Shown: positions 1-8,565 of the stretch, one piece after another
Layout of the letters: every line of letters starts with the position of its first letter
Numbering within the stretch: the first letter of the stretch is position 1
DNA from: JADKAV01 sp037046735
GTDB taxonomy: Bacteria; Actinomycetota; Actinomycetes; S36-B12; UBA10799
Assembly: GCA_037046735.1 (NCBI GenBank)
Contig: JBAOHC010000027.1
Span: 744,001 to 808,000, forward strand
Length of the DNA: 64,000 nt
Direction of reading: 5' to 3'
Translations under genes and position numbers: made by a program
The notes under the pieces: model-generated
What the model saw: only the letters and a program-made list of their open reading frames with translations
The model's database searches: none
What the model was told of the DNA's origin: nothing

Positions 1-495
1 GCGATTTCAGCGCTGATGCGACGCTGGTTGTCGGCCAGGCGGGCGTCGATGGCGCGTAGGTCCTCCACGAGTTCGCGGGCCAATTCGTGCCGGGTGCTGG
101 CGACTGGATCGGTGACCTCGATGGTGTCTACCAGTGTCTGCGCGCGGGTGGCGAGCGCGCAGCCCGCCGGGGTGTATTTCCAGCAGCAGGGCGTGCAGCT
201 GGTTGACCACGCGTACACGCTGCCGTGTCAGGTTGTCGCGGTGTTTGTCGAGCAGGCCGAGCACGGCTGTGGAGGTCTCGCGGGCTACTGCGGTGACGTC
301 TTGGTGGTGGGAGGCGACCAGTGCCACGGCTGCGGCGTCCACTGGGTCGGTCTTGCGTCCCCGGCCCCGGGACAGTTCCCGCACCCGAGCGCTGGCTGCG
401 GCAGGGACATCCACGACCGACTCCAGCACCGGCGCACCGCACGCGAACCCGGCACCAGCAGGCGCAGATGTCGGCCCAGAGCCGGTTAACGGATA
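1..495 (-). pseudogene. IS110-family transposase remnant (truncated, frameshifted)
   Basis: The minus strand reads GRGRKTDPVDAAAVAL near 340-380, a hallmark of the linker after the DEDD catalytic domain of IS110-type transposases, followed by a segment ending HALLLEIHPGG. The reading frame is then lost at about 150-180 and resumes in another frame with ATRAQTLVDTIEVTDPV and a coiled-coil-like stretch that runs off the window at base 1. The N-terminal catalytic half is missing upstream of about 495. The element is therefore dead: truncated at its 5' end, and frameshifted with a probable loss of some 15 codons in the middle. The C-terminal serine domain would lie outside the window. The family call rests on motif memory; a blastx of 1-500 would settle it. 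Confidence 0.75.
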
Positions 496-564
496 TGGGG
501 TTGTTGGACCAGATCTGGCGCCGTACCTCTTTCGGGCGAGGATGTCCGCTCGTGCCTCATCGAG

Positions 565-826
565 GTAGTCGGTGAGGTGTCGACTCCGTAGTTGGTCAGG
601 ATGGTCTGGGTCCGCGATGAGGCAATCAAGCCATATCTGGCCTCTTGGTCTCCCTCGTACCTACAGCGATGTACCGCTTGGCTTCGTCAAGGTCTCGGGT
701 CAAGTACAGCGGAAGAGCGTTCCCACGCACGAGCTGAGCAATCCGTGCCGCCGTGGCCAGGTTGCCCTGCAGCAACTCCCGCACCCAGTCGTGGAGGCGC
801 TCAACTCGTTTGGAGCGGAGTGAACT
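565..826 (-). pseudogene. Fragment of a DUF2075-type DNA/RNA helicase
   Basis: Translating the minus strand from 826 gives a segment beginning SSLRSKRVERLHDWVRELL and containing LYLTRDLDEAKRYI, then a stop at 626-628. From 635 a second frame continues with YGLIASS and NYGVDTS. Together these match the order seen in the C-terminal half of DUF2075 helicases (RSKR..L..WV.. then YVTRDLDEAK then RYGL.ASS). Neither a start, a Walker A motif nor a C-terminus is present, so this is a relic. It lies next to the transposase remnant, which suggests the helicase gene was broken by mobile-element activity. A separate, apparently intact DUF2075 helicase occurs at 15479-17425. Confidence 0.65.
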
Positions 827-829
827 TCA

Positions 830-1287
830 GGTCAAGCCTTGAGTCCGGGGTCACCTGAAGGTCGGGGAGTTCGTCCGCCTTCCGAGGAGGGCAATGGATC
901 TGCCAATCCAACTGGGCCCCGGACGGCCTCGGCCCACGGCCCGATCCCGTTTCCTCATCAGCGTGGATTTCTTGGCCCTCACCGAGGAGGCCAACGAGAG
1001 CGCACCAGTCAGTGATCCTTTCCCTGATTGCGATAATCAGGTCGGGTTCGCTTGTTTCTCCCCTCTAGTAAGGCATGTCGGGTCCTGGCCAACGTCTTCG
1101 GCCGCCGGCCAGACCCTTCGGGATACGACGAGTAGGCATCACAACCTCCAACCAGACGAAGAACTCGTTGCGATGATCGCTGGAAACCGCCGGGCGGGAG
1201 AGGCAGTGTTATCCGCACGTTTCCTGACCATAGCTGTTTGCCTTTGGACCCGGCGCTCGAGTCAATTAATGGACGAAGAGAACTCAC
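830..1287. other. Gene-free interval
   Basis: I see no coding region with a plausible start, ribosome binding site or recognisable motif here on either strand. Open frames crossing it are short or overlap the end of the RCC1 gene in antisense. It lies downstream of two decayed genes and is probably further degraded sequence. Confidence 0.5.
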
Positions 1288-3909
1288 TCATCGCTGCCAC
1301 TTGTGGGCCCCGGACACCAGCACGGGCAGCGCTTGGTCTTGGTCGGACTCATTGCCCAACTGTCCTTCTCGATTACGGCCCCAACAGAAAGCCTGGCCCC
1401 CTTCATCGACGGCGCATGTGTGTCTGTTCCCAGCGGCGATCCTGACCATCCTCCGACTGGCAATCTCGCCCGCGACTTCGGTTGCTTGCTTCAACAAACT
1501 CCAGTTGTTCTGTTTCAACTGCCCGTTACCCAACTGCCCGAAGTAGCCGTTGCCCCAGCAGAAGGCCTTCCCGGAGGCATCGAGGCCGCATGAATGCGCT
1601 CCACCATCACTGCTGTAGCCGCCTCCAACGGTGATGGCGACCAAGAGCTTCCCGTTTGGCATCGCTCCAAGGGCGCCGAGCGGAGTCGGGTAGTTCATGG
1701 ATATGTTGCTAAGCGAGAAGGGATCATCGTTGTTGAGCACGCCCCAGCAGTAGGGCTCGCCTGAGCGTGCGAGGGCGCACGTCGCCTCACCCCCCCCTGA
1801 TAGCACAGCCAGGGCCTTCTCCTTGATGTAGTCGCTGGAATCGACGCGCACCGGCACCTCGGAGAACTGGAAGGGGAAGGACTGCTTGTTACCCAGTTGC
1901 CCGTGGTAACCATCCCCCCAGCAATAGGCCTGTCCGGCATCGTCGAGGGCGCACGCATGTGCCAGGCCCGCTGCCACCTCCACCAGTTTCGTACCGGCCA
2001 GCACCCCGGAGTTGGCCACCTGCACTGGGCTCGCCGACGCTTGGCGAGATCCATCTCCCAACTGGCCCCACTGGTTGTCGCCCCAGCAATAAGCCGACCC
2101 TTGCCGTGTCAGTCCGCAAGCGAGCGTCATCCATTCGTCGCCACCCACCGAGACGGCGGTGAAGGTCATGCCCCCCGGTACCGCGGTCGGGGTGCGGGAA
2201 GTCCCCCTTCCCCAGCAGAAGGCAGCCCCGGACGGATCCAGCGCACACGTCGCGTTTCCCCCGGCCTCGAGACGTTCGAATGACCGGTCAGTGTTCACAG
2301 CCACTGGGACGGCGGCGTCGGACGTTGATCCGTCACCAAGCTGCCCATCCTCATTGCCTCCCCAGCACCAGGCTTTCCCTGATTCGTCGAGAGCGCACGT
2401 GTGACTCTCTCCGGCGCTCAGGACAGCGGGCCGACCTGTGACGGGAGTGGGCGGGGTACCCGGTGAGCTCGCAGTGGGAGATGGTGACGCGCTCGATCGA
2501 GGAGTCTCCGGTCGCGCGCCTTCGCACCGCTTGAAGAGATGCCCCAGCGTGATCTTCGCCTTCGCCAAGTCCACCCTCCAGTCCGTGACGAACAGATCCG
2601 CCTTGAGCCCGAGCCCAACCTGGAGCGCACCGGTGACGTCGAGGCACGATTCGGTGCCCGACAGCGTGATCCCCGCTTCCATGACAGGGCCGAAGTCGCC
2701 GAAAATCCCGAAGCGGCCCGCCACCATGAGTGCGACCTCATCTTTGAGCGACAGCTCGAACGTCGTTTGCGCCGAGGTCGTCAACTGCGGCCAATCCACT
2801 GCCAGATTCACGCCCTTGGTGTAGGTGACTCGGGAGCCCGAAACGGTGAATCCCACCGCGAACCGGGCTTTCGCGGAGCCGGTCAGGCTCACGGCACCCC
2901 CAGATTTCAGACTCGCCTCGAGCGCCGCACTGATGTCCAGGGTGAGACCCGTGGGACCCAGCGGAATCGAGGGCGCTGACAATCTAACCTCACAGCCTGC
3001 CTGCACTGCAGCTTCCCATGACAGGCCCGCTTCCAGGGTGGGCTGCCCCTTGATAAGCAGGTCCACGTACTTGCGTTTGAGGTCCATGTCGAAACTGGCC
3101 CGCGTGCTGGACATGTCCAGCCGGGCCGTGAGAGTGGGCCGTGCGCCGCCGCCGTTGATCGAACTGCGGCACTTAAACTTGACCGGGTAGCCCGCCAGCG
3201 CGGCCGACGACGCCTCGTCATCTTGGGTCATCTGCCCCAAGGTCGACGACATGGACACCGTCAGGGTGCTGTAGGCCTCGCTCAGCGCGGCGGGCTTGAT
3301 CACGGCGGTCAGCGAGGACGTGTCGACCGAGACGACCTTGCCCAGAAGACCTTGCGGAGCATGCGGTGAGGCGTCAGCGACCAACACGTCTCCCACCTTC
3401 GGAAGCTGGTCCTTGCGGTGCAGGACCACTGTCTGGGAACCTTCGGGGTTGCCGCTGACCGACGCGATCTGCCTGGACTTGAGTTTGTCGGCGTTGCGCC
3501 GCAGAACAGCCTTCTGGGTTCGCCCTGCGACCATCACCTGTGTGACGGCCGACCTGCCACGGGAGCGCGCACCGAGCTCCCATCCGCCGGGTGCAAGTCG
3601 TACCTTCGCCCGCCAGCGGCCGCCGGCGTCCGCGCGGGACCGACCCACCCGTGCCCAGCGCTTGGTCCCCGGCTTGCGGGCCGACAGAACCACCCGGGCC
3701 TTCGCAGGCGCGGTACCACGCACCACGAACCGCTTCCCGGCCCTCGGCACCCCGACAACCTCGATGGTGACCGACTTCTTCCCTGCGGACACCGCCTGCG
3801 GGCCTGCCGCGGCTCCTGCCGACCCAGGTGGGGGTTGACCTTGCGCCGGGGCCACCAATGTGGCCAGGCTGACCGCCATCACCAGCGCGAGCCTCATGGT
3901 TCTTGTCAC
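1288..3909 (-). CDS. Secreted RCC1-repeat (beta-propeller) protein
   Basis: About 873 residues. I start it at the GTG at 3909, which sits some 6 nt after a GGGGGAG ribosome binding site; an ATG at 3897 directly precedes the hydrophobic signal peptide (LALVMAVSLATLVAPAQG). The first 120 residues after the signal are basic and Ig-like. The middle (about 150-470) is beta-rich with no recognised domain, and a Pro/Ser/Thr linker (SPTASSPGTPPTPVTG) leads to the C-terminal region. That region holds seven units of the form TCALD.SG.A.CWG....GQLG, typical of RCC1 repeats; seven fit one propeller. Function is unknown: bacterial extracellular RCC1 proteins are usually taken as binding or surface scaffolds, not GTPase exchange factors. 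Conserved Cys pairs in each repeat (C..D..G...CWG) suggest disulfides, consistent with export. Confidence 0.85.
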   Translation of the reverse strand: MTRTMRLALVMAVSLATLVAPAQGQPPPGSAGAAAGPQAVSAGKKSVTIEVVGVPRAGKRFVVRGTAPAKARVVLSARKPGTKRWARVGRSRADAGGRWRAKVRLAPGGWELGARSRGRSAVTQVMVAGRTQKAVLRRNADKLKSRQIASVSGNPEGSQTVVLHRKDQLPKVGDVLVADASPHAPQGLLGKVVSVDTSSLTAVIKPAALSEAYSTLTVSMSSTLGQMTQDDEASSAALAGYPVKFKCRSSINGGGARPTLTARLDMSSTRASFDMDLKRKYVDLLIKGQPTLEAGLSWEAAVQAGCEVRLSAPSIPLGPTGLTLDISAALEASLKSGGAVSLTGSAKARFAVGFTVSGSRVTYTKGVNLAVDWPQLTTSAQTTFELSLKDEVALMVAGRFGIFGDFGPVMEAGITLSGTESCLDVTGALQVGLGLKADLFVTDWRVDLAKAKITLGHLFKRCEGARPETPRSSASPSPTASSPGTPPTPVTGRPAVLSAGESHTCALDESGKAWCWGGNEDGQLGDGSTSDAAVPVAVNTDRSFERLEAGGNATCALDPSGAAFCWGRGTSRTPTAVPGGMTFTAVSVGGDEWMTLACGLTRQGSAYCWGDNQWGQLGDGSRQASASPVQVANSGVLAGTKLVEVAAGLAHACALDDAGQAYCWGDGYHGQLGNKQSFPFQFSEVPVRVDSSDYIKEKALAVLSGGGEATCALARSGEPYCWGVLNNDDPFSLSNISMNYPTPLGALGAMPNGKLLVAITVGGGYSSDGGAHSCGLDASGKAFCWGNGYFGQLGNGQLKQNNWSLLKQATEVAGEIASRRMVRIAAGNRHTCAVDEGGQAFCWGRNREGQLGNESDQDQALPVLVSGAHKWQR

Positions 3910-4066
3910 TGTCTCCCCCTCACCGCAGTTCGTGATCACCTACCACGGACCCTAGACCCAGCATCGTGCCTGACTAGGGCGACTCCGTTAACTGGATCGG
4001 ATTCTTGCTGGCGCCCGGGTGGGTGTATGTTCGAGCCGCGTAGGTCCAGCGAAATTGGGGGACGTT

Positions 4067-5478
4067 ATGAATCTGACAGGCATGACCGGTTGCATGCTGT
4101 TGGGGGCCGCCGCGGCGATGATGCCGACTCAGGCGATCGCTGCGACCCCGCCCGACCTCGACGTCAACAACAGGGAGGCGGTCGAGACCGCCTACATGGA
4201 TGCGCTGGCCGCCTCCAAGAGCGTTCCGGACGGGTGGACAGGCAGCGAGCAGGCCTGCAACCCCGGCGCTCTGAGCCCGGAGTTCCTCCAAGGCCAGCTT
4301 GCCGTTGTGAACTTCGGGCGCGCCTTGACGGGCCTTCCTGCAGTGGGTCTTTCACAGGACTTGACCGCTCGAGCGCAACTGGGGGCCTTCGCGTGGACCT
4401 TCGGGGACCAGTGCGGGCTGGAGGCCTCGAACTACCCTGGCCACAAGGTGCACTGCACCGATGAGCCGACCTGGGTGATGCTACCCGACACGGGGGTCGT
4501 GATCGACGCCTTCGCGACGGAAGTGGGCATCGGCTGGGTGCCTGGTGGCGGCGACCTGGCGGTGACGCACTCGGGTGGGTACCAGGACCCCCCACCGTGG
4601 ATGGCGTGGCCCAGCGCCGGCTACTTCCCGGAGCCCCTGCAAGAGTCCTCCGGCTGGTACCTGGCCGGTGCGGGTGCGGACTTCACGAACGCGTCGGTAC
4701 GCATGACCGACCCCGCGACCGGCCAGCCGGTCGCGAACACCCGGATCAAGGCGGCCTACGGCACGGCGGGCGACGACGCCGTCAACTACCTGCAGTGGGA
4801 GGTCTCACAACTGGAGACACTTGACGACGTGATGGTCACCGTGGAAGGCATCGTCCGCGCCGGGCAGACAGTCAGCCACTCATACACCGTGCACCTGTTC
4901 AACCCGACGATGCGCACTCTGGGACAGCCCACCTATTCCGGAGTCCCCCAGGTCGGCGCGACCCTGACAGGTACCAGCGCTCCCGTCATGCCGGCGTCGA
5001 TGGAGTCGATGGACTCCGAGGTCTCGTTGTCCTGGTGGCGCGACGGGGTGCGCGTCGGGCGGGGCACGACGTACAAGGTCCGCGTCGGCGATCTCGGGCG
5101 CAGTCTCGTGCTGCGGCAACGGTCCTCTCACTGGGGCTTCTCAGAGTCCATCGTGGACGCCACCCCCACGGGAACTGTCCAGCCGGCAACCCGACTACGC
5201 CCCATGGGCATCAAGCTGGAAGGAGTACGGCGGGTGGGCCGCACCATCCGCGTGTTTCCCGAGTGGACCTTCCCACGGTCCAAGGTCCGACAGAGCGTCC
5301 AGTGGTGGTACGTCAACGGGCAGCGCATTCCCGGCCGGCGACGAAAACCCGGCTCGTGCTATCCCGAAAGGTTCTGAGGATCCCGAAGAACGGCTCCGCC
5401 GATATTGAGGTGCGGGTGAAGGCCCAGGCACGCGGGCAGCACGCGTCGCAGTCACGTAGGTATCGGGTGTACCCGTGA
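4067..5478 (+). CDS. Secreted CAP/SCP-like protein, frameshifted near the 3' end
   Basis: The ATG at 4067 follows a GGGGGAC ribosome binding site and begins a signal peptide (MNLTGMTGCMLLGAAAAMM, cleavage near AIA-A). Residues about 60-200 resemble a divergent CAP domain (NFGRALTGLPAVGL) and parallel the neighbouring gene at 5475; the C-terminal part has Ig-like repeats (SWWRDG, WWYVNGQRIPG). The original frame stops at 5377, but the sequence TRLVLSRKVLRIPKNG and onward continues in another frame to a stop at 5476-5478. That stop overlaps the GTG start of the next gene as GTGA, so the shifted frame is almost certainly the true ending. The shift lies near 5331-5340, in CCGGCCGGCG. It may be a real mutation or a sequencing/assembly slip. 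The usual CAP histidines are not clear here, so this copy may be non-catalytic. Confidence 0.75.
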
Positions 5479-6569
5479 TCGCCGCTGCCCTGACCCTGCT
5501 CGCGATGACCGCAGTCCCGGCCGACGACAAGGGCCCCGTGGAAGCCGGTTACATCCAGCAGCTCGAGCGAGAAGCAGTGCCCTTCGCATGGAGCGGCGAC
5601 GTCGCTTCGTGCGTCGCAGGCGCCCCTTCGGATGCCGCCCAGCAGGCGACTCTGGACTCGGTGAACTACGTGAGAGGTCTGGCCGGGTTGGGTCCGGTGC
5701 GACTGGATGCGCGCGCCTCCGCCGAGGCTCAGGCTGCAGCCCTGATGATGGCGGCTAACGGCGAACTGTCTCACGCTCCTACCCGGTACTGGCGATGCCG
5801 TACGCCTGAGGGAATCGCAGGGGCCGGACGCTCCAATCTGTCCATCGGAAACACGGCGGCGCAGGCTGTCACTGGCTACATGAATGATGACGGCCCCAAC
5901 AACCAGGCCGTGGGACACCGCACCTGGCTGCTGCAACCCGGCCTCGCCAGCATCGGCATCGGCAGCACACCCAACACCAACGCGATAGCCGTGTTCGGGG
6001 AAGGCATCGACCACCTCGACCCGGCCCCGGAAGCCGTCATCAGGTGGCCCAAGGCCGGTTCATTCCCCAGCGGTCTCACCCCCTCGCGCTGGTCACTGAC
6101 CACCACAGCTGCCCTCAAGGGCAACCCAGCCGGGTGGGCCAGGGCCTCGGTCACGGTCACGAAGGCCGGCCGGACCTGGACCGCGCCAGTGATCCACCGC
6201 GACGAGGTACTCGTCTGGTACATGGACGACACCTCACCCGGCCTCTACCACGTGCAAGTCAGCGCGGGCACAACCTACGAGTACGACGTCGACGTGTTCG
6301 AACCCAGCGTCCGCGTGACCGGCCCCCCGAGTATAAAGGGCACAGTCCGCGCCAGGCGCGTGGTGAAGCTCGCCGGTGGCAGCTGGACTCCAGCCAGTTC
6401 TCAGATGTCTGTCACGTGGAAAGCAGGCAAGCGGACAGTCTCCTCGGCAACGCGACTGCGCCTTAAGCCCTGGACGACTGGACGCAAACTCACCGCTCGC
6501 GTGACTGTCTCCTGGCCCGGGCTGCGGCCTGCGACTTTGACGCTCAGCGCTGGCCGCGTTCGGCGTTGA
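5475..6569 (+). CDS. Secreted CAP-domain (SCP/PR-1-like) protein
   Basis: A 364-residue protein starting at a GTG that overlaps the upstream stop codon (GTGA), implying translational coupling. A short signal peptide (IAAALTLLAMTAVPA) precedes the CAP domain at about 50-180: NYVRGLAGLGPVRLD, then ELSHAP with the first conserved His, NLSIGN in place of the usual ENL, and AVGHRTWLL with the second His. The C-terminal 150 residues form Ig-like beta modules ending in a basic tail. The preceding gene is a diverged paralogue of the same layout, so the pair arose by tandem duplication. CAP proteins bind lipids or other small ligands or act as extracellular proteins of unknown role; the substrate cannot be told from sequence. 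Confidence 0.85.
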   Translation: MIAAALTLLAMTAVPADDKGPVEAGYIQQLEREAVPFAWSGDVASCVAGAPSDAAQQATLDSVNYVRGLAGLGPVRLDARASAEAQAAALMMAANGELSHAPTRYWRCRTPEGIAGAGRSNLSIGNTAAQAVTGYMNDDGPNNQAVGHRTWLLQPGLASIGIGSTPNTNAIAVFGEGIDHLDPAPEAVIRWPKAGSFPSGLTPSRWSLTTTAALKGNPAGWARASVTVTKAGRTWTAPVIHRDEVLVWYMDDTSPGLYHVQVSAGTTYEYDVDVFEPSVRVTGPPSIKGTVRARRVVKLAGGSWTPASSQMSVTWKAGKRTVSSATRLRLKPWTTGRKLTARVTVSWPGLRPATLTLSAGRVRR

Positions 6570-6659
6570 TGAACAGTGGCGGTCAACCAAGGTCGCCCCG
6601 TGTCTCACAAACCTTCGTTCATGTGACAGGCTGGGCCTTCGCGCCTCCACAGGGAGCAC

Positions 6660-6849
6660 TGGCGAGACGTGAGTGCACTCGATGCGCCCGACGGAGAACT
6701 CCTTGGGTATGCCCAGCGATGGGCTTTGGTGTTGGTCACCCAGGATCTCGATTTCGGGAGGCTTCTAGCGTTGGGAGGTTGTGATGGCCCGCGGCCTCGA
6801 TGAACGGCACCCACAGCGGGCTGAGGTTCATGTCGATGAGGAATCTCAT
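6660..6849 (-). pseudogene. DUF5615 PIN-like toxin gene disrupted by an internal inversion
   Basis: On the minus strand from 6849, 23 codons read MRFLIDMNLSPLWVPFIEAAGHH, the exact N-terminus of DUF5615 PIN-like toxins, and then the frame turns to nonsense. On the plus strand, 6660-6780 encodes the continuation: WRDVSALDAPDGELLGYAQ, then LVTQDLDFGRLLAL, the family's D-APD-E and T-DLDFG motifs. Re-inverting 6660-6780 would rejoin GHH with WRDV in frame at a CAC microhomology (6657-6659 and 6781-6783). The start codon overlaps the stop of the DUF433 antitoxin as ATGA, the normal operon layout of this family. The gene is inactive as it stands. Sequence after the inverted piece shows no clear C-terminus. 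Confidence 0.8.
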
Positions 6850-7073
6850 GCGGACAGGGGAATCTCGATCTCCTCGACCCGCCATGCGGCATACGACAGG
6901 GCCTGCTTGATGTCATCCAGCATCAGATATGGGTAGGCCTCAAGAATCTCGTCGAACGACTTGCCAGTGGCGACCAGTCCCACCACGACACCGACCGTCA
7001 CCCGCGTACCTCGAATGCAGGGTTTGCCACCCATCACGTCGACATCCCTGGAGATGCGGTCGAACTCGGTCAT
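6846..7073 (-). CDS. DUF433 antitoxin-like protein
   Basis: A 75-residue protein, complete, with the DUF433 signature: RISRDVDVMGGKPCIRGTRV then a helix-turn-helix-like SFDEILEAYPYLMLDDIKQAL. DUF433 proteins are paired with DUF5615 PIN-like toxins (VapBC45-like modules) and are expected to bind the toxin and the operon promoter. Here the partner toxin, starting at 6849 with a 4-nt overlap, is broken by an inversion, so the antitoxin is an orphan. Confidence 0.85.
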   Translation of the reverse strand: MTEFDRISRDVDVMGGKPCIRGTRVTVGVVVGLVATGKSFDEILEAYPYLMLDDIKQALSYAAWRVEEIEIPLSA

Positions 7074-7476
7074 CTAGCCAGAGTACGGGCGAACCAGCAC
7101 CCAGGGCAGGGCCAACGTCTTCCAGTAGAGGCGCGAAGGCCCACCGGGTCACGCTATTGCCGATCACGCGTTTGAGGGACGAGGCGACGCAGCAAGCTCT
7201 CTTCACCGTGCGAGTCCGGGTGTCGAACACCACGCCGCTGCGCCCACTCGATCACCGTGTGGCTGAGGGCTCTGCTGCTCCTCCACAATCCTTCCGCTTT
7301 GAGCCTCGGCGGGGATTGGCCCGGCGACGTGGTCCCCAACGACTGGGACGACGCTGCCGACGCCGTTTCGTGGACGCCGGGACAGGGAGGATGCCACTGC
7401 CGACAGCCGTCCAATCCACCCAGTCGCCGCTTCCCTCCGTCCCCCCTCGAGGTACCGTCGACACAGGAGGTACACC
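7074..7476. other. Interval without a recognised gene
   Basis: About 400 bp between the DUF433 gene and the short ORF at 7477. It contains the right arm of the inverted repeat (7119-7152). Open frames exist on both strands but none has a convincing ribosome binding site or a motif I recognise. Confidence 0.45.
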
Positions 7477-7566
7477 ATGATTCAGGCGTTAAGCCCACAG
7501 GCGCCGTATACCTCCCCTATGTATCTCCAGACCCCCCGCGGCCACTCACACTGCCCCCGCCACTAA
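7477..7566 (+). CDS. Very short ORF (29 codons) with a strong ribosome binding site
   Basis: An ATG at 7477 lies 6 nt after a perfect AGGAGG. The ORF encodes 29 residues, rich in Pro, His and Ser (begins MIQALSPQAPYTSPMYL, ends with CPRH). The TAA stop abuts an intrinsic terminator, so the transcript would be a self-contained small mRNA. A TACCGT box near 7452 could serve as a -10 element. The next gene in the same direction begins 1 kb away with an opposing gene between, so this is unlikely to be an attenuator leader. No similarity recognised; coding status uncertain. Confidence 0.4.
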   Translation: MIQALSPQAPYTSPMYLQTPRGHSHCPRH

Positions 7567-7568
7567 AG

Positions 7569-7608
7569 GCAGAAGGTCCCGGTGCTTGCGCCGGGGCCTT
7601 CTGCTTTT
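7569..7608 (+). terminator. Strong intrinsic terminator
   Basis: The arms GCAGAAGGTCCCGG (7569-7582) and CCGGGGCCTTCTGC (7591-7604) pair over 14 bp with a single G-T wobble, around an 8-nt loop, followed by TTTT. It begins 2 nt after the stop of the short ORF. A run of A before the left arm means it could also end transcription of the minus-strand gene that stops at 7732. Confidence 0.85.
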
Positions 7609-7731
7609 GGTGGCGCTCGGGCTTGGATTTGGGAGGAGCGACGCAGTCGCGACGGCTCCTGCCCCCGTGTCGTTTGTCAAGCTGCGGCGCGGTGCTGGAC
7701 AGGAACAACACTGGCGCCGCGGCTGGGTCTG

Positions 7732-8355
7732 TTATGCCGCCCTCACAATGAGTGCGCCGACCGCCAATCCAGTGGACAGGCCGACCACGACTGCACCCAG
7801 CCAGGCGAACCAGGCGCGCATCGACGGTTTGGGATGATCCAGACGTCCGATTCGGTCGCCGTACCGGATCGTCGCCAGGGTGAGGCCGAGGGCGAGGACC
7901 GCCAGGACGACGAATACCACACCAACCGCGTTGAAGTCGGAGATGCCTTCCGCCGAGGCGGGCAGAGCCGCCGCGACCTTCCGAAAGCTGACACCCAACG
8001 CACCGAAGAACAACGTCGCCAAGGTCCCAACTGCGGCCCATGAGACCAAACCAGCGTCATACCTTCGGGAGCTCCACAGAAGCAGCAGCCCACCTGTGAC
8101 CGAAATGGCGATGCTCACGTAAGCGGATGTGAAGATACCGGGCTCACACTCCTGCCCCGGCCTGATTTGGTAGGGACCGTCCACAGCGCACGCGCCGCCA
8201 TAGTCCAAGCCGAGCGTTCGCATCACGAGGTACAGGGACATCAAACCAACGATGAGGACGGCCGTACCGACCAGAACGCCGAGCAGCGGGACTCTCGGCA
8301 GCGGCTTCTCGCGCCAAACAGAATCGGGCTGCGCACGGTGCGTGCCAGAACCCAT
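7732..8355 (-). CDS. Membrane protein of unknown function
   Basis: A 207-residue protein with a basic N-terminus (through about residue 20) and five hydrophobic segments near residues 24-46, 77-95, 103-121, 142-162 and 180-204, so an integral membrane protein. A loop after the first segment carries two cysteines (GGACAVDG and GQECEPG). No family recognised. It is convergent with the short ORF/terminator at 7477-7608, and its start at 8355 is divergent from the NmrA-like gene at 8566, leaving a 210-bp promoter region between. Confidence 0.65.
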   Translation of the reverse strand: MGSGTHRAQPDSVWREKPLPRVPLLGVLVGTAVLIVGLMSLYLVMRTLGLDYGGACAVDGPYQIRPGQECEPGIFTSAYVSIAISVTGGLLLLWSSRRYDAGLVSWAAVGTLATLFFGALGVSFRKVAAALPASAEGISDFNAVGVVFVVLAVLALGLTLATIRYGDRIGRLDHPKPSMRAWFAWLGAVVVGLSTGLAVGALIVRAA

Positions 8356-8565
8356 GTCTCATCCTCCTCGATTCAGGGCCCCATGCTTGCAGGCCCGGGA
8401 GCGAGGAGCACCCATGGATCATGTGGGACTGAAATGGTGTGCCTCCCTTCTGCGAGGTCGCCCTGTGCGCCTTGGTGCCGGTGTCGTCGACCATAGGACC
8501 GCAGACTCAGCCGAGCCGTTGCGAACCTGCATGAACGCGCGGATCTTCTTGCCTATATTGCTCCC

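Larger units (their letters stand above)
6623..7152. repeat. Inverted repeat flanking the toxin-antitoxin locus
   Basis: The plus strand at 6623-6656 and the minus strand at 7152-7119 share about 27 of 34 bases, with an uninterrupted core GGGCCTTCGCGCCTC. The two arms face each other across the DUF433 gene and the disrupted DUF5615 gene. The left arm ends a few bases before the left inversion breakpoint at 6659/6660. Confidence 0.65.

Noticed and set aside
894..1445. A 183-codon plus-strand frame
   Set aside because: It overlaps the RCC1 gene's 3' end antisense, has no recognisable motif and no good ribosome binding site.
7477..7608. Transcriptional attenuator with leader peptide
   Set aside because: No anti-terminator alternative pairing is evident, the codons show no repeated amino acid, and the next downstream gene on the same strand is about 1 kb away behind an opposing gene.
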